Shown piece after piece: positions 48,058 through 57,506 of a stretch of DNA of 64,000 bases. Numbering within the stretch: position 1 is the first letter of the stretch; each line of letters starts with the position of its first letter. Below the pieces are notes generated by a model, which ran no database searches, was not told where the DNA came from, and was given only the letters and a program-made list of their open reading frames with translations. A program made the position numbers and the translations under genes. This stretch comes from Sphingomonas sp. CCH21-G11 (GTDB lineage Bacteria > Pseudomonadota > Alphaproteobacteria > Sphingomonadales > Sphingomonadaceae), in the NCBI RefSeq assembly GCF_001555965.1, contig NZ_LSHX01000019.1, positions 1 to 64,000 of the forward strand, in the 5' to 3' direction.

Positions 48058-48783
48058 ATGATGCGCAAGAATCGACTCCTGTTCAGCACCGGTATCGCGG
48101 CGATCGTCGCGACCGGTGCGTTGTGCGCGTCGATGTCGCAGGCGCGCGAGACGCGGCGTGTTGTGCCGGTGCGCAGCGCCGCGCCGGTCGCGAGCATCGG
48201 ATCCTTCACCCCGGCTGCGGGCGATCCCAAGCTCGCCGCGATCATCTCGCGCAGCGGGCTGCCCAATTCCGGATTCCGTTTCACCCCGGCCGATGCCGGC
48301 GTGGACAAGAAGCGCCCGATTACCGTCGCGGTGCGAGCGCGCGGCACCCGTGCCGTCACCACCGCGGCCGAGCGCGCGCCGGGCGAGGCGACCGCCACCG
48401 GCCTCGCCCTTACGCCGATCGCCTATAATCTCGGCGTTTCGGTCGGGTGGAAGCGTTTTGCGGTTTCGGGCGACCTGGCCAAGGTCGATCTGGCCGGCCT
48501 GCCGGGCAGCCAGGAGCGGGTCGATCTGGGCGTCAGCTATTCGGGCAAGCGTGTCAGCGGGGGCGTGCGCGCCGCCGCCTCGCGTCCGATCGAGAACCAG
48601 CCCAAGCTGATCAGCGACCTGCCGAGCTATTCGGTCGACGTGGGCGGCGCCTATCGCGTCACCCGCAATCTCGATGTGACTGCGGGCGTGCGCTATCGCA
48701 CCGATCGCGACCGGTTGACCCGCCTGCCCGACGAGCGTCGCGACAGCCAGGCCGTCTATATCGGAACCGCCTTCCGCTTCTGA
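48058..48783 (+). CDS. Exported beta-barrel-like protein
   Basis: A 241-residue protein, not a recognised named family. The first ~29 residues (RLLFSTGIAAIVATGALCAS, SQA) are a signal peptide. The second half alternates strands: LGVSVGWKRFAVSGDLAKVD, RVDLGVSYSGKRVSGGVRAA, VDVGGAYRVTRNLDVTAGVR, ending with AVYIGTAFRF; a C-terminal Phe is typical of outer-membrane barrels. The start is one of two adjacent ATGs. It converges with a ThiE-like gene, overlapping by 28 bp. Confidence 0.7.
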   Translation: MMRKNRLLFSTGIAAIVATGALCASMSQARETRRVVPVRSAAPVASIGSFTPAAGDPKLAAIISRSGLPNSGFRFTPADAGVDKKRPITVAVRARGTRAVTTAAERAPGEATATGLALTPIAYNLGVSVGWKRFAVSGDLAKVDLAGLPGSQERVDLGVSYSGKRVSGGVRAAASRPIENQPKLISDLPSYSVDVGGAYRVTRNLDVTAGVRYRTDRDRLTRLPDERRDSQAVYIGTAFRF

Positions 48784-49319
48784 TCCCGGCGCGGCGCGGC
48801 CCATGCGTCGATCGCCGCCCAGCCATGAATGCCGAAGCGCGCGAGTGTGACTGCGCGCACCGCGTCGACGCCGCCCATCGCGATGACGGGAATCTTCAGC
48901 CCGCGCACGACCAGCCCGAACCTCGCGCGTCCCAGCGCCCGCGCGCCGGGGTGGGACCGCGTCCCGAATATGGGCGAGACGAACAGTGCGTCCGCCCCCG
49001 CCCGGATCGCCGCGATCGCTTCGCGCCGGTCATGCGCGGCGCGCGTCACGATCCGGTGCCGGGCGCCACGCCGGGCATTGTGCACCCCGTCTTCGCGTCC
49101 CAGCCGATCGGGCCCGGCGCGCAGGACCAGGTGTCCGCGCCGCCGCGCCATCGCCACGACCCGTGCGAACAGCGCCCGGCGCGCGGCCGGCGGGGTCGCA
49201 TAATGGCGAAACACGATGCCGCTGCCGCGCGGCAGCCGCCCGATCGCGTCGAACAGGGCGTCGCCCAGTCGCTCGTCGGTCATCAGCCAGGTGCGGGGAA
49301 TGGGGTGGCGGCGTGGCAT
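48756..49319 (-). CDS. Thiamine phosphate synthase-like protein (ThiE/TenI fold)
   Basis: A 187-residue TIM-barrel protein of the thiamine phosphate synthase/TenI family, with ADALFVSPIFGTRSHPGA, ARALGRARFGLVVRGLKIPV and VIAMGGVDAVRAV as landmarks. It is shorter than true ThiE and lacks the fuller N-terminal substrate motifs, so it may be a divergent paralogue without thiamine function. It converges with the barrel gene and is divergent from the YggS gene with a 22-bp gap. Confidence 0.78.
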   Translation of the reverse strand: MPRRHPIPRTWLMTDERLGDALFDAIGRLPRGSGIVFRHYATPPAARRALFARVVAMARRRGHLVLRAGPDRLGREDGVHNARRGARHRIVTRAAHDRREAIAAIRAGADALFVSPIFGTRSHPGARALGRARFGLVVRGLKIPVIAMGGVDAVRAVTLARFGIHGWAAIDAWAAPRRDQKRKAVPI

Positions 49320-49341
49320 CGCCGCACCTATAGCGCGCGCG

Positions 49342-50025
49342 ATGGCAAAGCATTCAACTCTCCCGAGCGATCCCGCCGCCCGGCTGCGCGCTGTCGGCGA
49401 TGCGATCGCGGCGGCCGCCCGCCTCGCCGGACGCAAAGCCGCCGACGTGACGCTGATCGCGGTGTCGAAGACGCAGGACGCGACCGCGATCCGGCCGCTG
49501 ATCGCCGCCGGCCAGCGTGTGTTCGGCGAGAACCGCGTTCAGGAGGCCGCCGCGAAATGGCCCGATCTGCGCGCCGAGACCCCAGATGTGCGGCTGCACC
49601 TCGTCGGCCAGCTCCAGTCGAACAAGGCCGAAGATGCCGTCCGCCTGTTCGACGCGATCCATTCGGTCGACCGCGCGTCGCTGGTCACCGCGCTCGCCCG
49701 CGCAATCGAACGGACCGGCCGCGCACCCGATTGCTTCGTCCAGGTCAATATCGGCGAGGAAGCCCAGAAGGGCGGCTGCGCGATCGGCGATCTGCCTGCG
49801 CTGCTCGCGGACGCGCGCACCGCCGGACTGCCGATCGCCGGGTTGATGGCGGTGCCGCCGCTCGATGTCGAACCCGCGCCCTATTTTGCGCTGCTCGCCA
49901 AACTGGCGCGGGACCATGGGCTGGCGGGGCTCAGCATGGGCATGTCGGGCGATTTTCCGACCGCGGTCACGCTGGGGGCGACGCATGTCCGCGTCGGCAC
50001 CGCGCTGTTCGGCGCGCGCGCATGA
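49342..50025 (+). CDS. YggS/PLPBP-family PLP homeostasis protein
   Basis: 227 residues. The PLP lysine lies in TLIAVSKTQDATAIRPLI; other motifs are VFGENRVQEAAAKWPDL, LHLVGQLQSNKAEDAVRLFD and LSMGMSGDFPTAVTLGATHV. Family members bind PLP without enzymatic activity and buffer B6 pools. The stop overlaps the HAD gene by 4 bp. Confidence 0.95.
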   Translation: MAKHSTLPSDPAARLRAVGDAIAAAARLAGRKAADVTLIAVSKTQDATAIRPLIAAGQRVFGENRVQEAAAKWPDLRAETPDVRLHLVGQLQSNKAEDAVRLFDAIHSVDRASLVTALARAIERTGRAPDCFVQVNIGEEAQKGGCAIGDLPALLADARTAGLPIAGLMAVPPLDVEPAPYFALLAKLARDHGLAGLSMGMSGDFPTAVTLGATHVRVGTALFGARA

Positions 50026-50702
50026 AGTTCGACGCGATCCTGTTCGATTTCGACGGCGTCGTCATCGAGAGCGAATATGAGGGCAACGCCCATATCGCCG
50101 ACTATCTGTCGCGCATCGGCCACGCGACGAGCGCCGAACATGCGATGACGCATTTCATGGGCCTGTCGGGACGCCAGTTCATCGACGCGATCGAGAGCTG
50201 GATCGGCCGGCCGCTGCCCGAGGATTTCTTTGCCGAACGCGCCGCCGAGGATGCGCGCGCGATGCGCGACGGCGTCGGTGCCGTGGACGGCGCGATCGAT
50301 TTCATCCGGTCGCTGCCCGCCGATCTGCCGGTCGCGATCGCGTCGTCCTCCAGCCATGCATGGATCCGCCGCCACCTCGACCATATCGGCCTGCTCGACC
50401 GGTTCGACGGGCGCATCTTCAGCGGCAAGGAGGACGTGCCCGCCGGTCGCGGCAAGCCCGAGCCCGACCTCTACCGCCTCGCCGCGCGTGCGATCGGCGT
50501 CGACATCGCGCGCACCGTCATTCTCGAGGACTCACCCGTCGGCGTCACCGGCGCGCTGCGCACCGGGGCGACGGTGATCGGGGTGACCGCTGGGCGCCAC
50601 TGCGTCGATGGCCATGCGGACCGCCTGCGCGCGCTGGGCGTCGAGGCGATTGCGCCCGATTATGACGCGGTCCGCGACCTGATCGGCCTGACCCCGGCCT
50701 GA
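50022..50702 (+). CDS. HAD-superfamily hydrolase (phosphatase/phosphomutase-like)
   Basis: 226 residues with motif I AILFDFDGVVIESE (Asp nucleophile and Asp acid), motif II AIASSSSHAWI, the lysine in GKPEPDLYRLAA and motif IV VILEDSPVGVTGAL. The helical cap is that of beta-phosphoglucomutase/GPH-type enzymes. The substrate is not evident from the sequence or neighbours. Confidence 0.92.
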   Translation: MKFDAILFDFDGVVIESEYEGNAHIADYLSRIGHATSAEHAMTHFMGLSGRQFIDAIESWIGRPLPEDFFAERAAEDARAMRDGVGAVDGAIDFIRSLPADLPVAIASSSSHAWIRRHLDHIGLLDRFDGRIFSGKEDVPAGRGKPEPDLYRLAARAIGVDIARTVILEDSPVGVTGALRTGATVIGVTAGRHCVDGHADRLRALGVEAIAPDYDAVRDLIGLTPA

Positions 50703-50789
50703 TCGGGCCGCGGTTCAGGCCGAATCGATCCGCGCAGATCGAGTGTCTCGGCATCGCGCGCGGCAGCAAAAGGGCGCGGCGCATCGCGA

Positions 50790-50942
50790 TCAGGAACCGG
50801 GCAAGGTCCCCCGGCGTGGAGGCGGCAACGCTGCCACGATCGCGCGTGCGTCGTGGGGCAGCATGGCGGGCAACGTCCAGTCGCAGCGGCGGGCCGCGTC
50901 GACTGCGGGCAGGCCCTGGGGCAGATTCCCGGCGCGAGCCAT
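50790..50942 (-). CDS. Possible short exported protein after ribA (start unclear)
   Basis: The frame right after the ribA stop reads like a signal peptide (RRLGAAAIAGAILVAAAGG) followed by ARAGNLPQGLPAVDAARRC and a stop at 50790, with GC-ending codons as in real genes. The whole open stretch is 50790-51011, but the only ATG (50942) would cut off the signal-like part and no good start is found upstream. It could be a decayed gene that lost its start. The rest of the ribA-HAD gap holds nothing clear. Confidence 0.3.
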   Translation of the reverse strand: MARAGNLPQGLPAVDAARRCDWTLPAMLPHDARAIVAALPPPRRGTLPGS

Positions 50943-51011
50943 CCCGCCCGCCGCCGCGACGAGGATCGCACCGGCGATCGCTGCCGCGCCCAGCCGCCGA
51001 TACCAACCGGC

Positions 51012-52073
51012 TCAAAGCTGGTGCCCGGTGCGGTCGCGCTTGGTCGCGAGATAGCGTTCGTTATGCGGATTGGCGGGCAGTTTGTGGGGGACGCGTTCGG
51101 CCACGTCGATCCCGGCGGCGGCCAGTGCCGCGACCTTGTCCGGATTGTTGGTCAGCAACCGGATGCGCCGCTGGCCGAGCAGGGTCAGCATCCGCGCCGC
51201 GACCCGGAAATCGCGCGCATCGACCGCGAAGCCCAGCCGGGTGTTGGCGTCGACGGTGTCGAATCCCTGGTCCTGGAGCGCATAGGCGCGCAGCTTGTTG
51301 ATCAGGCCGATACCGCGCCCTTCCTGGCGCAGATAGATGAGGATGCCCCAGCAGCCATCGTGCATCGCCCGCAGCGCCGCGTCGAGCTGGGGCCCACAAT
51401 CGCATTTGAGCGATCCGAACACGTCGCCGGTCAGGCATTCGCTGTGCACGCGCACCAGCGGCGGATTGCCGTCCGGTCGACCGATGACCAGCGCGACATG
51501 CTCACCGGGCGCATCGGGAGTGCGGAACGCCACGATCTCCGCATCGTCGGCCGCGCCGACCGGGAGCCGCGCGCGCGTCGCGATCCGCAACGTCGCCGCA
51601 TCCTCGAACGCCGCGATCGCCCGGGCTGTCACTGCCTCGAACCCGCCGCCGCCGGGACGCACGAAGAATGCCGGCAGGATGCCCGCGATCCGCGCGAGCC
51701 GGAGCGCGGCGGCGGCGGCATCGACCTCCGGCGTCGCGACCGCGCGGAACGGTCCTTTAAGCGGCGTGCCGAGATCGAATTGCGGATCGGCAATCGCGGT
51801 CGCGCATGGGTGGTCGATCCACGGCGCGCGCACGATCGTCACCGGCTGGTCGGGATCGGCGGCGTCGCGCTGGTTGGCGAGCCGGAGCGTCGCGGCCCGC
51901 CCGGCGGACACCAGCACATTGGCCGTACCGGCGGGGTCGAACGCGGTCAGCGCGTCGGCATCCGATGTTTCCAGCGGTAACACGCTCAGTGCGCCCGCAT
52001 CACCCGCGACGTCGATCGCCCACCCCCGGCGCAGCGCGTCGATCGCGCGCGAAACGTCGCGCTGCGTGGTCAC
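51012..52073 (-). CDS. ribA: GTP cyclohydrolase II (RibA) with degenerate N-terminal domain
   Basis: Makes the riboflavin precursor from GTP. 353 residues. The C-terminal ~200 residues carry the cyclohydrolase II signature: [20 protein letters not shown] with the three zinc cysteines, [20 protein letters not shown], and [11 protein letters not shown] and [13 protein letters not shown]. The first ~150 residues occupy the place of a RibB domain ([20 protein letters not shown]) but lack the acidic DHBP-synthase motif, so only the RibA reaction is likely. It starts at GTG, overlapping the xth stop by 4 bp. Confidence 0.95.
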   Translation of the reverse strand: MTTQRDVSRAIDALRRGWAIDVAGDAGALSVLPLETSDADALTAFDPAGTANVLVSAGRAATLRLANQRDAADPDQPVTIVRAPWIDHPCATAIADPQFDLGTPLKGPFRAVATPEVDAAAAALRLARIAGILPAFFVRPGGGGFEAVTARAIAAFEDAATLRIATRARLPVGAADDAEIVAFRTPDAPGEHVALVIGRPDGNPPLVRVHSECLTGDVFGSLKCDCGPQLDAALRAMHDGCWGILIYLRQEGRGIGLINKLRAYALQDQGFDTVDANTRLGFAVDARDFRVAARMLTLLGQRRIRLLTNNPDKVAALAAAGIDVAERVPHKLPANPHNERYLATKRDRTGHQL

Positions 52074-52864
52074 AGGGCAAACTCGGTGACGATCGGCACA
52101 TGGTCCGACGGCTTCAGCCAGCCGCGGCAGTCCTCATACACGCGATGCGCGACCGCCTGGGCCGCGACATCGGCGCTCGCCCACATATGGTCGAGCCGGC
52201 GGCCGCGATCGGAAGCCTGCCAGTCCTTCGCGCGATAGCTCCACCAGGTATAGAGCCGCTGCGGCGGCGGCACGAAGCGTCGGCCGAGGTCGATCCAGTC
52301 GTTTGCCCGCTGTAGCCGGCCGAGCGCCGCGACCTCGACCGGGGTGTGGCTGACCACGTCGAGCAGCTGCTTGTGGCTCCACACGTCGCATTCCAGCGGC
52401 GCGATGTTGAAATCGCCGACCAGCAAAGTCGGCACGCCGCCCAGCCCTTCCGACCAGCGCGTCATCCGTTCGACGAAATCCAGCTTCTGGCCGAATTTCG
52501 GGTTGAGCTCGCGATCGGGAATGTCGCCGCCCGCCGGGACATAGACATTCTCGAGCCGCAGGCCGTTTTCCAGCCGCACGCCGATATGCCGCGCCTCGCC
52601 ATTGGCCTGCCAGTCGAGCCGGTCGTCTTCTGCCAGCGGCACGCGGCTGATCACCGCGACCCCGTGGTGCATCCGCTGGCCGTTGATCGCGATGTGGCGA
52701 TAGCCGAGCGTGTGGAACGGCGCGTGCGGAAAATCGCCGTCGATGACCTTGGTTTCCTGGAGGCACAGGATGTCGGGTTGCGATTCGCGCAGGAACCGTT
52801 CGACGATGTCGAGGCGGAAGCGGACGGAATTGATGTTCCACGATGCGATCTTGAGCGTGTCCAT
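52070..52864 (-). CDS. xth: Exodeoxyribonuclease III
   Basis: An AP endonuclease/exonuclease of DNA base-excision repair, 264 residues. It starts [15 protein letters not shown] and has [10 protein letters not shown] with the metal-binding Glu, [28 protein letters not shown], and the C-terminal catalytic [10 protein letters not shown]. Preceded by a promoter-terminator unit (52953-53100) that might attenuate it. Overlaps ribA by 4 bp. Confidence 0.96.
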   Translation of the reverse strand: MDTLKIASWNINSVRFRLDIVERFLRESQPDILCLQETKVIDGDFPHAPFHTLGYRHIAINGQRMHHGVAVISRVPLAEDDRLDWQANGEARHIGVRLENGLRLENVYVPAGGDIPDRELNPKFGQKLDFVERMTRWSEGLGGVPTLLVGDFNIAPLECDVWSHKQLLDVVSHTPVEVAALGRLQRANDWIDLGRRFVPPPQRLYTWWSYRAKDWQASDRGRRLDHMWASADVAAQAVAHRVYEDCRGWLKPSDHVPIVTEFAL

Positions 52865-52952
52865 GCCGCGTCGATGTAATCGGGCGGCGTGAATTGCGCC
52901 AGCGCCGCGCCCAAGTCGTCTGGCACGACTTCCCGACGTCGCCGCCACCAAC

Positions 52953-53066
52953 GAAAAGGCCCCCGCTCCGGGGGCAAGGAGCGAGGGCCGACCGAGCGTT
53001 CGTCACGCAGGGCGGGAAACGCGGGGGCCGGTCAACAGGGGGGAATCCCGGCCGGGGCGCTTCCAC
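52953..53066 (-). ncRNA. Candidate small RNA or attenuated leader between lolA and xth
   Basis: A promoter-like TTGCGC-16-TACATA lies on the minus strand (53095-53100 and 53073-53078). About 110 nt on, a perfect 7-bp GC hairpin (52959-52975, loop CTC) is followed by CTTTTC, an intrinsic terminator. The stretch between has no convincing ORF and no match to tmRNA, SRP RNA or 6S that I can see. It may be a free small RNA or a leader attenuating xth, whose ATG is ~90 nt beyond. Confidence 0.35.
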
Positions 53067-53112
53067 TCCCGCTATGTAGGGTGCAAAAGCTGTCGCGCAA
53101 ATGAACGGCCGG

Positions 53113-53757
53113 TCAATTTGGCCGCGTGCGGCTCGTCGGGTCGCGCCAGCGGAACGTGTTATCGGAAACCGGGACGTTGAATCGCGTGTTCGACAGGCGG
53201 ATCGTCGTGCGGTTGTTCTGGGCATCGAGCGCGACCCATCCCTGCAGGCGAAGCCCGCCGGGCGCCGCCGCGTCGCGTGCGAAGATCATGTCGATACGCC
53301 CATATTCGGGATGCTTGGGGTCATAGGCCTCGACCCGGATGACGCGCGAATCGCCGGTCGGCAGCACGCGCGCGAATTTTGACGGGTCGCGCGCAGGATT
53401 GAGCAGAATGCCGAGCGGCGATTCCCCGATCGGCCAGCGCTGTTTCTGGCGCACCTGATAATCGAGGAAATAAAGCGCCTTGCCATCGCCGACGATCAGG
53501 ATCGGCACGCCCTTTTCATATTGAAAGCGGATCCGGCCCGGCTTCTTGAGCGTGAGCGTGCCGGTCAGCACCTTGCCCGCACGGTCGGTCTGGCTGAAGG
53601 CGGCGACCATGGTGTCGACCGCGGCGAGATGCCGCTGAACCGAAGCGAGATCGCCGGTCGGCTGGGCAAGCGCGGGGAGCGCGACCGGCAATGCGGCGAC
53701 GGCGGCCAGCGGCGCGAGGCGGAGGAGAAGGATGGGGGACATGCGGCTCCGGATCAT
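53113..53757 (-). CDS. lolA: Outer-membrane lipoprotein carrier protein LolA
   Basis: A periplasmic chaperone that carries lipoproteins from LolCDE to the outer membrane. 214 residues (or 209 from an ATG at 53742), with signal peptide ending LPALAQ and the LolA body: VQRHLAAVDTMVAAFSQTD, GTLTLKKPGRIRFQYEKGVP, LYFLDYQVRQKQRWP, and LRLQGWVALDAQNNRTTIRL. Lies 63 bp downstream of ftsK on the same strand. Confidence 0.93.
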   Translation of the reverse strand: MIRSRMSPILLLRLAPLAAVAALPVALPALAQPTGDLASVQRHLAAVDTMVAAFSQTDRAGKVLTGTLTLKKPGRIRFQYEKGVPILIVGDGKALYFLDYQVRQKQRWPIGESPLGILLNPARDPSKFARVLPTGDSRVIRVEAYDPKHPEYGRIDMIFARDAAAPGGLRLQGWVALDAQNNRTTIRLSNTRFNVPVSDNTFRWRDPTSRTRPN

Positions 53758-53820
53758 GGTTCGGGCGTAGGTTGGGGGGCTTGAACGCGCGGTGAACCCG
53801 CCCGGTTGCCAGGTCGGGGC

Positions 53821-56160
53821 CTAATTCAACGGCCGCCCGTCCTCGTCCATCAGCACTTCGCGGCGGCCGACATGGTCGGGGCGGGAGACGAGCCCTTCCT
53901 TTTCCATCCGCTCGATCAGCCGCGCGGCGCTGTTGTAGCCGATCCGCATCTGGCGCTGCAGCCAGCTGGTCGAGGCCTTCTGGCTCGACGCGACGAAGGA
54001 GATGGCCTGGCGATACTGCTGGTCCTCCGGGCTGTCGCCGCCGACCGGCGACCCGTCGAGCGCGAAGCCGCCCTCTTCGGGCTCCTCGGTGACGGCGGTG
54101 ATGTAATCGGGCTCGCCCTGCGCGCGCCAGTGCTCGGCCACCGCCTGCACTTCGTCATCCGACACGAACGGGCCGTGGACGCGCGCCAGCTGCTTGCCGC
54201 CGGGCATGTAGAGCATGTCACCGCGGCCGAGCAGCTGTTCGGCACCCTGTTCGCCCAGAATGGTGCGCGAATCGATCTTGCTGGTGACGTGGAAGCTGAT
54301 TCGCGTCGGCAGGTTCGCCTTGATGACCCCGGTGATGACGTCGACCGAGGGGCGCTGCGTCGCCATGATCAGGTGGATGCCCGCCGCGCGCGCCTTTTGC
54401 GCCAGGCGCTGGATCAGGAACTCGACTTCCTTCCCCGCGGTCATCATCAGGTCCGCGAGCTCGTCGACGATGATGACGATCTGCGGCAGCGGCTGGAGGT
54501 CGAGCGTCTCCTCCTCATAGATCGGCTTGCCGGTGTCGGGATCATAGCCGGTCTGGACGCGGCGGCCGAGCGTCTGGCCCTTGGCGCGGGCGGCGCGCAC
54601 CTTGTCGTTGAAGCTGGCGAGGCTGCGCACATTGACGCTCGCCATCATGCGATAACGCTCCTCCATCTGCTCGACCGCCCATTTCAGCGCGCGCACCGCC
54701 TTGGGCGGATCGGTGACGACGTCGGCGAGCAGGTGCGGAATCCCCTTGTACATGCTGAGTTCCAGCATCTTGGGGTCGATCATGATCATCCGGCACTGAT
54801 CGGGCGTCAGCCGGTAGAGCAGCGACAGGATCATGCAGTTGAGCCCGACCGACTTGCCCGAGCCGGTGGTGCCGGCAACGAGCAGGTGGGGCATCGGGGC
54901 AAGGTCGGCGATGACGGGATCGCCGGCGATGTTCTTGCCCAGTACCATCGGCAGCTGCGCGCCCTGTTCCTCGAACTGCTGGCTGCCGACCAGCTCGTGC
55001 AGGCTGACCATCTCGCGCTTGGCATTGGGCAGCTCGATGCCGATCACGCTGCGGCCCGGAATGGTGGCGACGCGCGCCGAGATCGCCGACATGTTGCGCG
55101 CGATGTCGTCGGCGAGCTGGATCACCCGGCTCGCCTTGATCCCCGCCGCGGGCTCGAATTCGTACATGGTGACGACCGGGCCGGGCGAGACCTTTACGAT
55201 CTGGCCCTTCACATGGAAATCGTCGAGCACGCTTTCGAGCAGCCGCGAGTTGCGTTCCAGCGCGGCCTTGTCCGCGACAGGACTGGCGCGTTCGGGCGCG
55301 GGCTTGAGCAGGTCGAGCGGCGGCAGGCGGTAATTGTCGCGCAGGTCGAGCGATTCCTGCTGGGGCTTGGGCCGGGCGGTCGACGGCGGCAGCGCGCGGT
55401 CGGCGATGACCGGGCCGGGGCGCGGATCGGGCCGCGCGACCTTGCGCGGGGCGCTGATCAGCGGCGGATCGTCGTGCAGGTCGTCCTCCACATCGCCGCG
55501 CCCGCGCCGCATCGGCTCGCCATCGGCGTCGCCGGTCTCGCGGCGCGCGCGTGGCGCCGGCAGGCGCGGCATCCGCCAGCGCGCCTCCGGCCATTCGATC
55601 GTCAGCCCGCGCCCCCACAGCACGACGCCGGCGATCGCCACCGCCACGGCCACGCCGCGATTGGTCCAGGTGACCGCGACCGGATCGGGGATGAATCCGA
55701 CGACCCACTGGATCAGCGACGCAATTGAATAGCCGATGACGCCGCCCCAGCCCGCGGGCAGGCTCTGCACCGACGCCGTCGAAACGAAGGCGAGCGCAGT
55801 GCCCATCAGCGCCACGCCGATCAGGCAGTCGCGCAGCATCCGCCCCCACGGCCCGACCGGCACGTCGCGCCACATCCGCGCCGCCAGGATCGGCCCGAGC
55901 GGCAGCACCAGCGCTACCGCGACGCCGAACACCATCAGCAACAGGTCGGCGAGCCACGCCCCGACCACGCCGGCGCGGTTGGCGACGTCCGGGCCCGCCA
56001 CCGTGCTGAACGACGCGTCGCCCGGATGATAGGAGGCGAGCGCGACCGCCGCGAGCAGCGTCAGCGCGAACAGCGCCAGCGCGCCGAGCATGACCATGCT
56101 GCGCCGCGCACCGGCCTTCATCGAATCGCGCCACAAACTGGGCGGCGTGCGGCTCGCCAT
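53821..56160 (-). CDS. ftsK: DNA translocase FtsK
   Basis: Coordinates chromosome dimer resolution with division. 779 residues: four membrane helices within the first ~180 (LGALALFALTLLAAVALASY, LLLMVFGVAVALVLPLGPI), a Pro/Arg-rich linker, a RecA-like motor with Walker A VAGTTGSGKSVGLN (about residue 430) and Walker B QIVIIVDELADLMM, and a C-terminal gamma winged helix (FVASSQKASTSWLQRQMRIG, ARLIERMEKEGLVS) that reads KOPS. The ATG at 56160 (MASRTPPSLWRDS) is preferred to one at 56196. Confidence 0.97.
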   Translation of the reverse strand: MASRTPPSLWRDSMKAGARRSMVMLGALALFALTLLAAVALASYHPGDASFSTVAGPDVANRAGVVGAWLADLLLMVFGVAVALVLPLGPILAARMWRDVPVGPWGRMLRDCLIGVALMGTALAFVSTASVQSLPAGWGGVIGYSIASLIQWVVGFIPDPVAVTWTNRGVAVAVAIAGVVLWGRGLTIEWPEARWRMPRLPAPRARRETGDADGEPMRRGRGDVEDDLHDDPPLISAPRKVARPDPRPGPVIADRALPPSTARPKPQQESLDLRDNYRLPPLDLLKPAPERASPVADKAALERNSRLLESVLDDFHVKGQIVKVSPGPVVTMYEFEPAAGIKASRVIQLADDIARNMSAISARVATIPGRSVIGIELPNAKREMVSLHELVGSQQFEEQGAQLPMVLGKNIAGDPVIADLAPMPHLLVAGTTGSGKSVGLNCMILSLLYRLTPDQCRMIMIDPKMLELSMYKGIPHLLADVVTDPPKAVRALKWAVEQMEERYRMMASVNVRSLASFNDKVRAARAKGQTLGRRVQTGYDPDTGKPIYEEETLDLQPLPQIVIIVDELADLMMTAGKEVEFLIQRLAQKARAAGIHLIMATQRPSVDVITGVIKANLPTRISFHVTSKIDSRTILGEQGAEQLLGRGDMLYMPGGKQLARVHGPFVSDDEVQAVAEHWRAQGEPDYITAVTEEPEEGGFALDGSPVGGDSPEDQQYRQAISFVASSQKASTSWLQRQMRIGYNSAARLIERMEKEGLVSRPDHVGRREVLMDEDGRPLN

Positions 56161-56288
56161 CGCGAAACCCCCCGGGGAAAAACTGGAAACCGGCACGGAG
56201 TCTCGCTTTGTTCGCGCGTGGCGTCAAGCCGATGCGGGGATGCAACGTCCGTATTGGCAGCGTGGCCGCGCGGCTCTAGACCGCCGGG

Positions 56289-57506
56289 ATGGACCGTGCA
56301 GACCTGCTTATCCTTGGCGGCGGACTGGTGGGCAGCGCGCTCGCCGTCGCGCTCGACGCCCATGGCCTGACCGCGATCGTCGTCGATCCGGCCGATCCGG
56401 CGGCGACGCTCGCCCCCGATTTCGACGGCCGCGCATCGGCGATTTCCAGCGCGTCGCACCGGATGCTGGGCGCGATCGGCGTTGCCGACCGCATGGCGGG
56501 CAAGGGGTGCGAGATCCGCGCGATCCGCGCCAGCGACGGCCTGGCCCCCGGCGCGCTCGATTTCGTCGCCGGCGCGGACGACGATGCGCTGGGCACGATG
56601 TACGAGAACCGCGTGCTGCGCTCCGCGCTGCATGACGCGGTGCAGGCGGCCGGCGGGGTCGAGCTGCGGTCGCGACGACGCGCGGTCGACGTGGTGCGCG
56701 ATGCCCATGGCGTGCGCGCCACGCTGGATGACGGCAGCGAAGTCGCCGCGCGGCTGGTGGTTGCCGCCGACGGCCGCGGATCGCCGATGCGCGAGGCGGC
56801 GGGGATCAAGGTCGCGCGCTGGACCTATGACCATGCCGCGATGATCACCGCGTTCCACCACGAACGCCCGCACGACCATGTCGCGTTCGAGATCTTCTAT
56901 CCCGAGGGGCCGTTCGCGATCCTGCCGCTGAACGACGACGCGCATGGCCACCGCTCCGCGCTGGTGTGGACGGTCAAGGCCGCCGATCAGCCCGGCATGT
57001 TCAAGCTGTCCGACCGCGCCTGGCTGGCCGAAGCCGAAAAGCGCATGGGCGGCGTGCTCGGCCGGCTCGACCGGCTGGCGCCGCGGTCGAGCTATCCGCT
57101 CGGCTTTCACCATACCGCGCGCCTGACCGCCGAGCGGCTGGCGCTGGTGGGCGACGCCGGCCACGGCATCCACCCGATCGCCGGCCAGGGGGTCAATCTG
57201 GGCTTTCGCGATGCCGCGGCACTGGTCGAGGTGCTGGTGGAGGGCATGCGCATCGGCCTGGACCCCGGCGATGCCGAGCTGCTCAAGCGGTATGAACGCT
57301 GGCGCAGCCTCGACACCTTCATGGTCGCGCTCGCCACCGACAGCCTCAACCGCATCTATGGCGTACCGGGCCGCGCGGCGTCGGCGATCCGCCGGTTCGG
57401 CATGTCCGCGATCCAGCGCATGCCGCCGGTCAAGCAGCGGCTGATGGCCGAAGCCCGCGGCGAATCGGGCGCGCTGCCGCGGCTGTTGCAGGGCATGACC
57501 GTCTGA
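56289..57506 (+). CDS. UbiH/UbiF/Coq6-family FAD-dependent hydroxylase
   Basis: An aromatic-ring monooxygenase of ubiquinone synthesis. 405 residues, with the FAD dinucleotide motif LLILGGGLVGSALAVALDAH, the FAD-ribityl motif LVVAADGRGSPMREAAGIKV and LALVGDAGHGIHPIAGQGVN, the UbiH family signature. Sub-family (which ring position) cannot be assigned from sequence alone. Divergent from ftsK. Confidence 0.93.
   Translation: MDRADLLILGGGLVGSALAVALDAHGLTAIVVDPADPAATLAPDFDGRASAISSASHRMLGAIGVADRMAGKGCEIRAIRASDGLAPGALDFVAGADDDALGTMYENRVLRSALHDAVQAAGGVELRSRRRAVDVVRDAHGVRATLDDGSEVAARLVVAADGRGSPMREAAGIKVARWTYDHAAMITAFHHERPHDHVAFEIFYPEGPFAILPLNDDAHGHRSALVWTVKAADQPGMFKLSDRAWLAEAEKRMGGVLGRLDRLAPRSSYPLGFHHTARLTAERLALVGDAGHGIHPIAGQGVNLGFRDAAALVEVLVEGMRIGLDPGDAELLKRYERWRSLDTFMVALATDSLNRIYGVPGRAASAIRRFGMSAIQRMPPVKQRLMAEARGESGALPRLLQGMTV

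Noticed and set aside
48447..50702. A 751-codon plus-strand open frame spanning several genes
   Set aside because: Its last part is simply the HAD gene frame; upstream it runs through other genes out of frame and reads as Arg/Pro-rich shadow.
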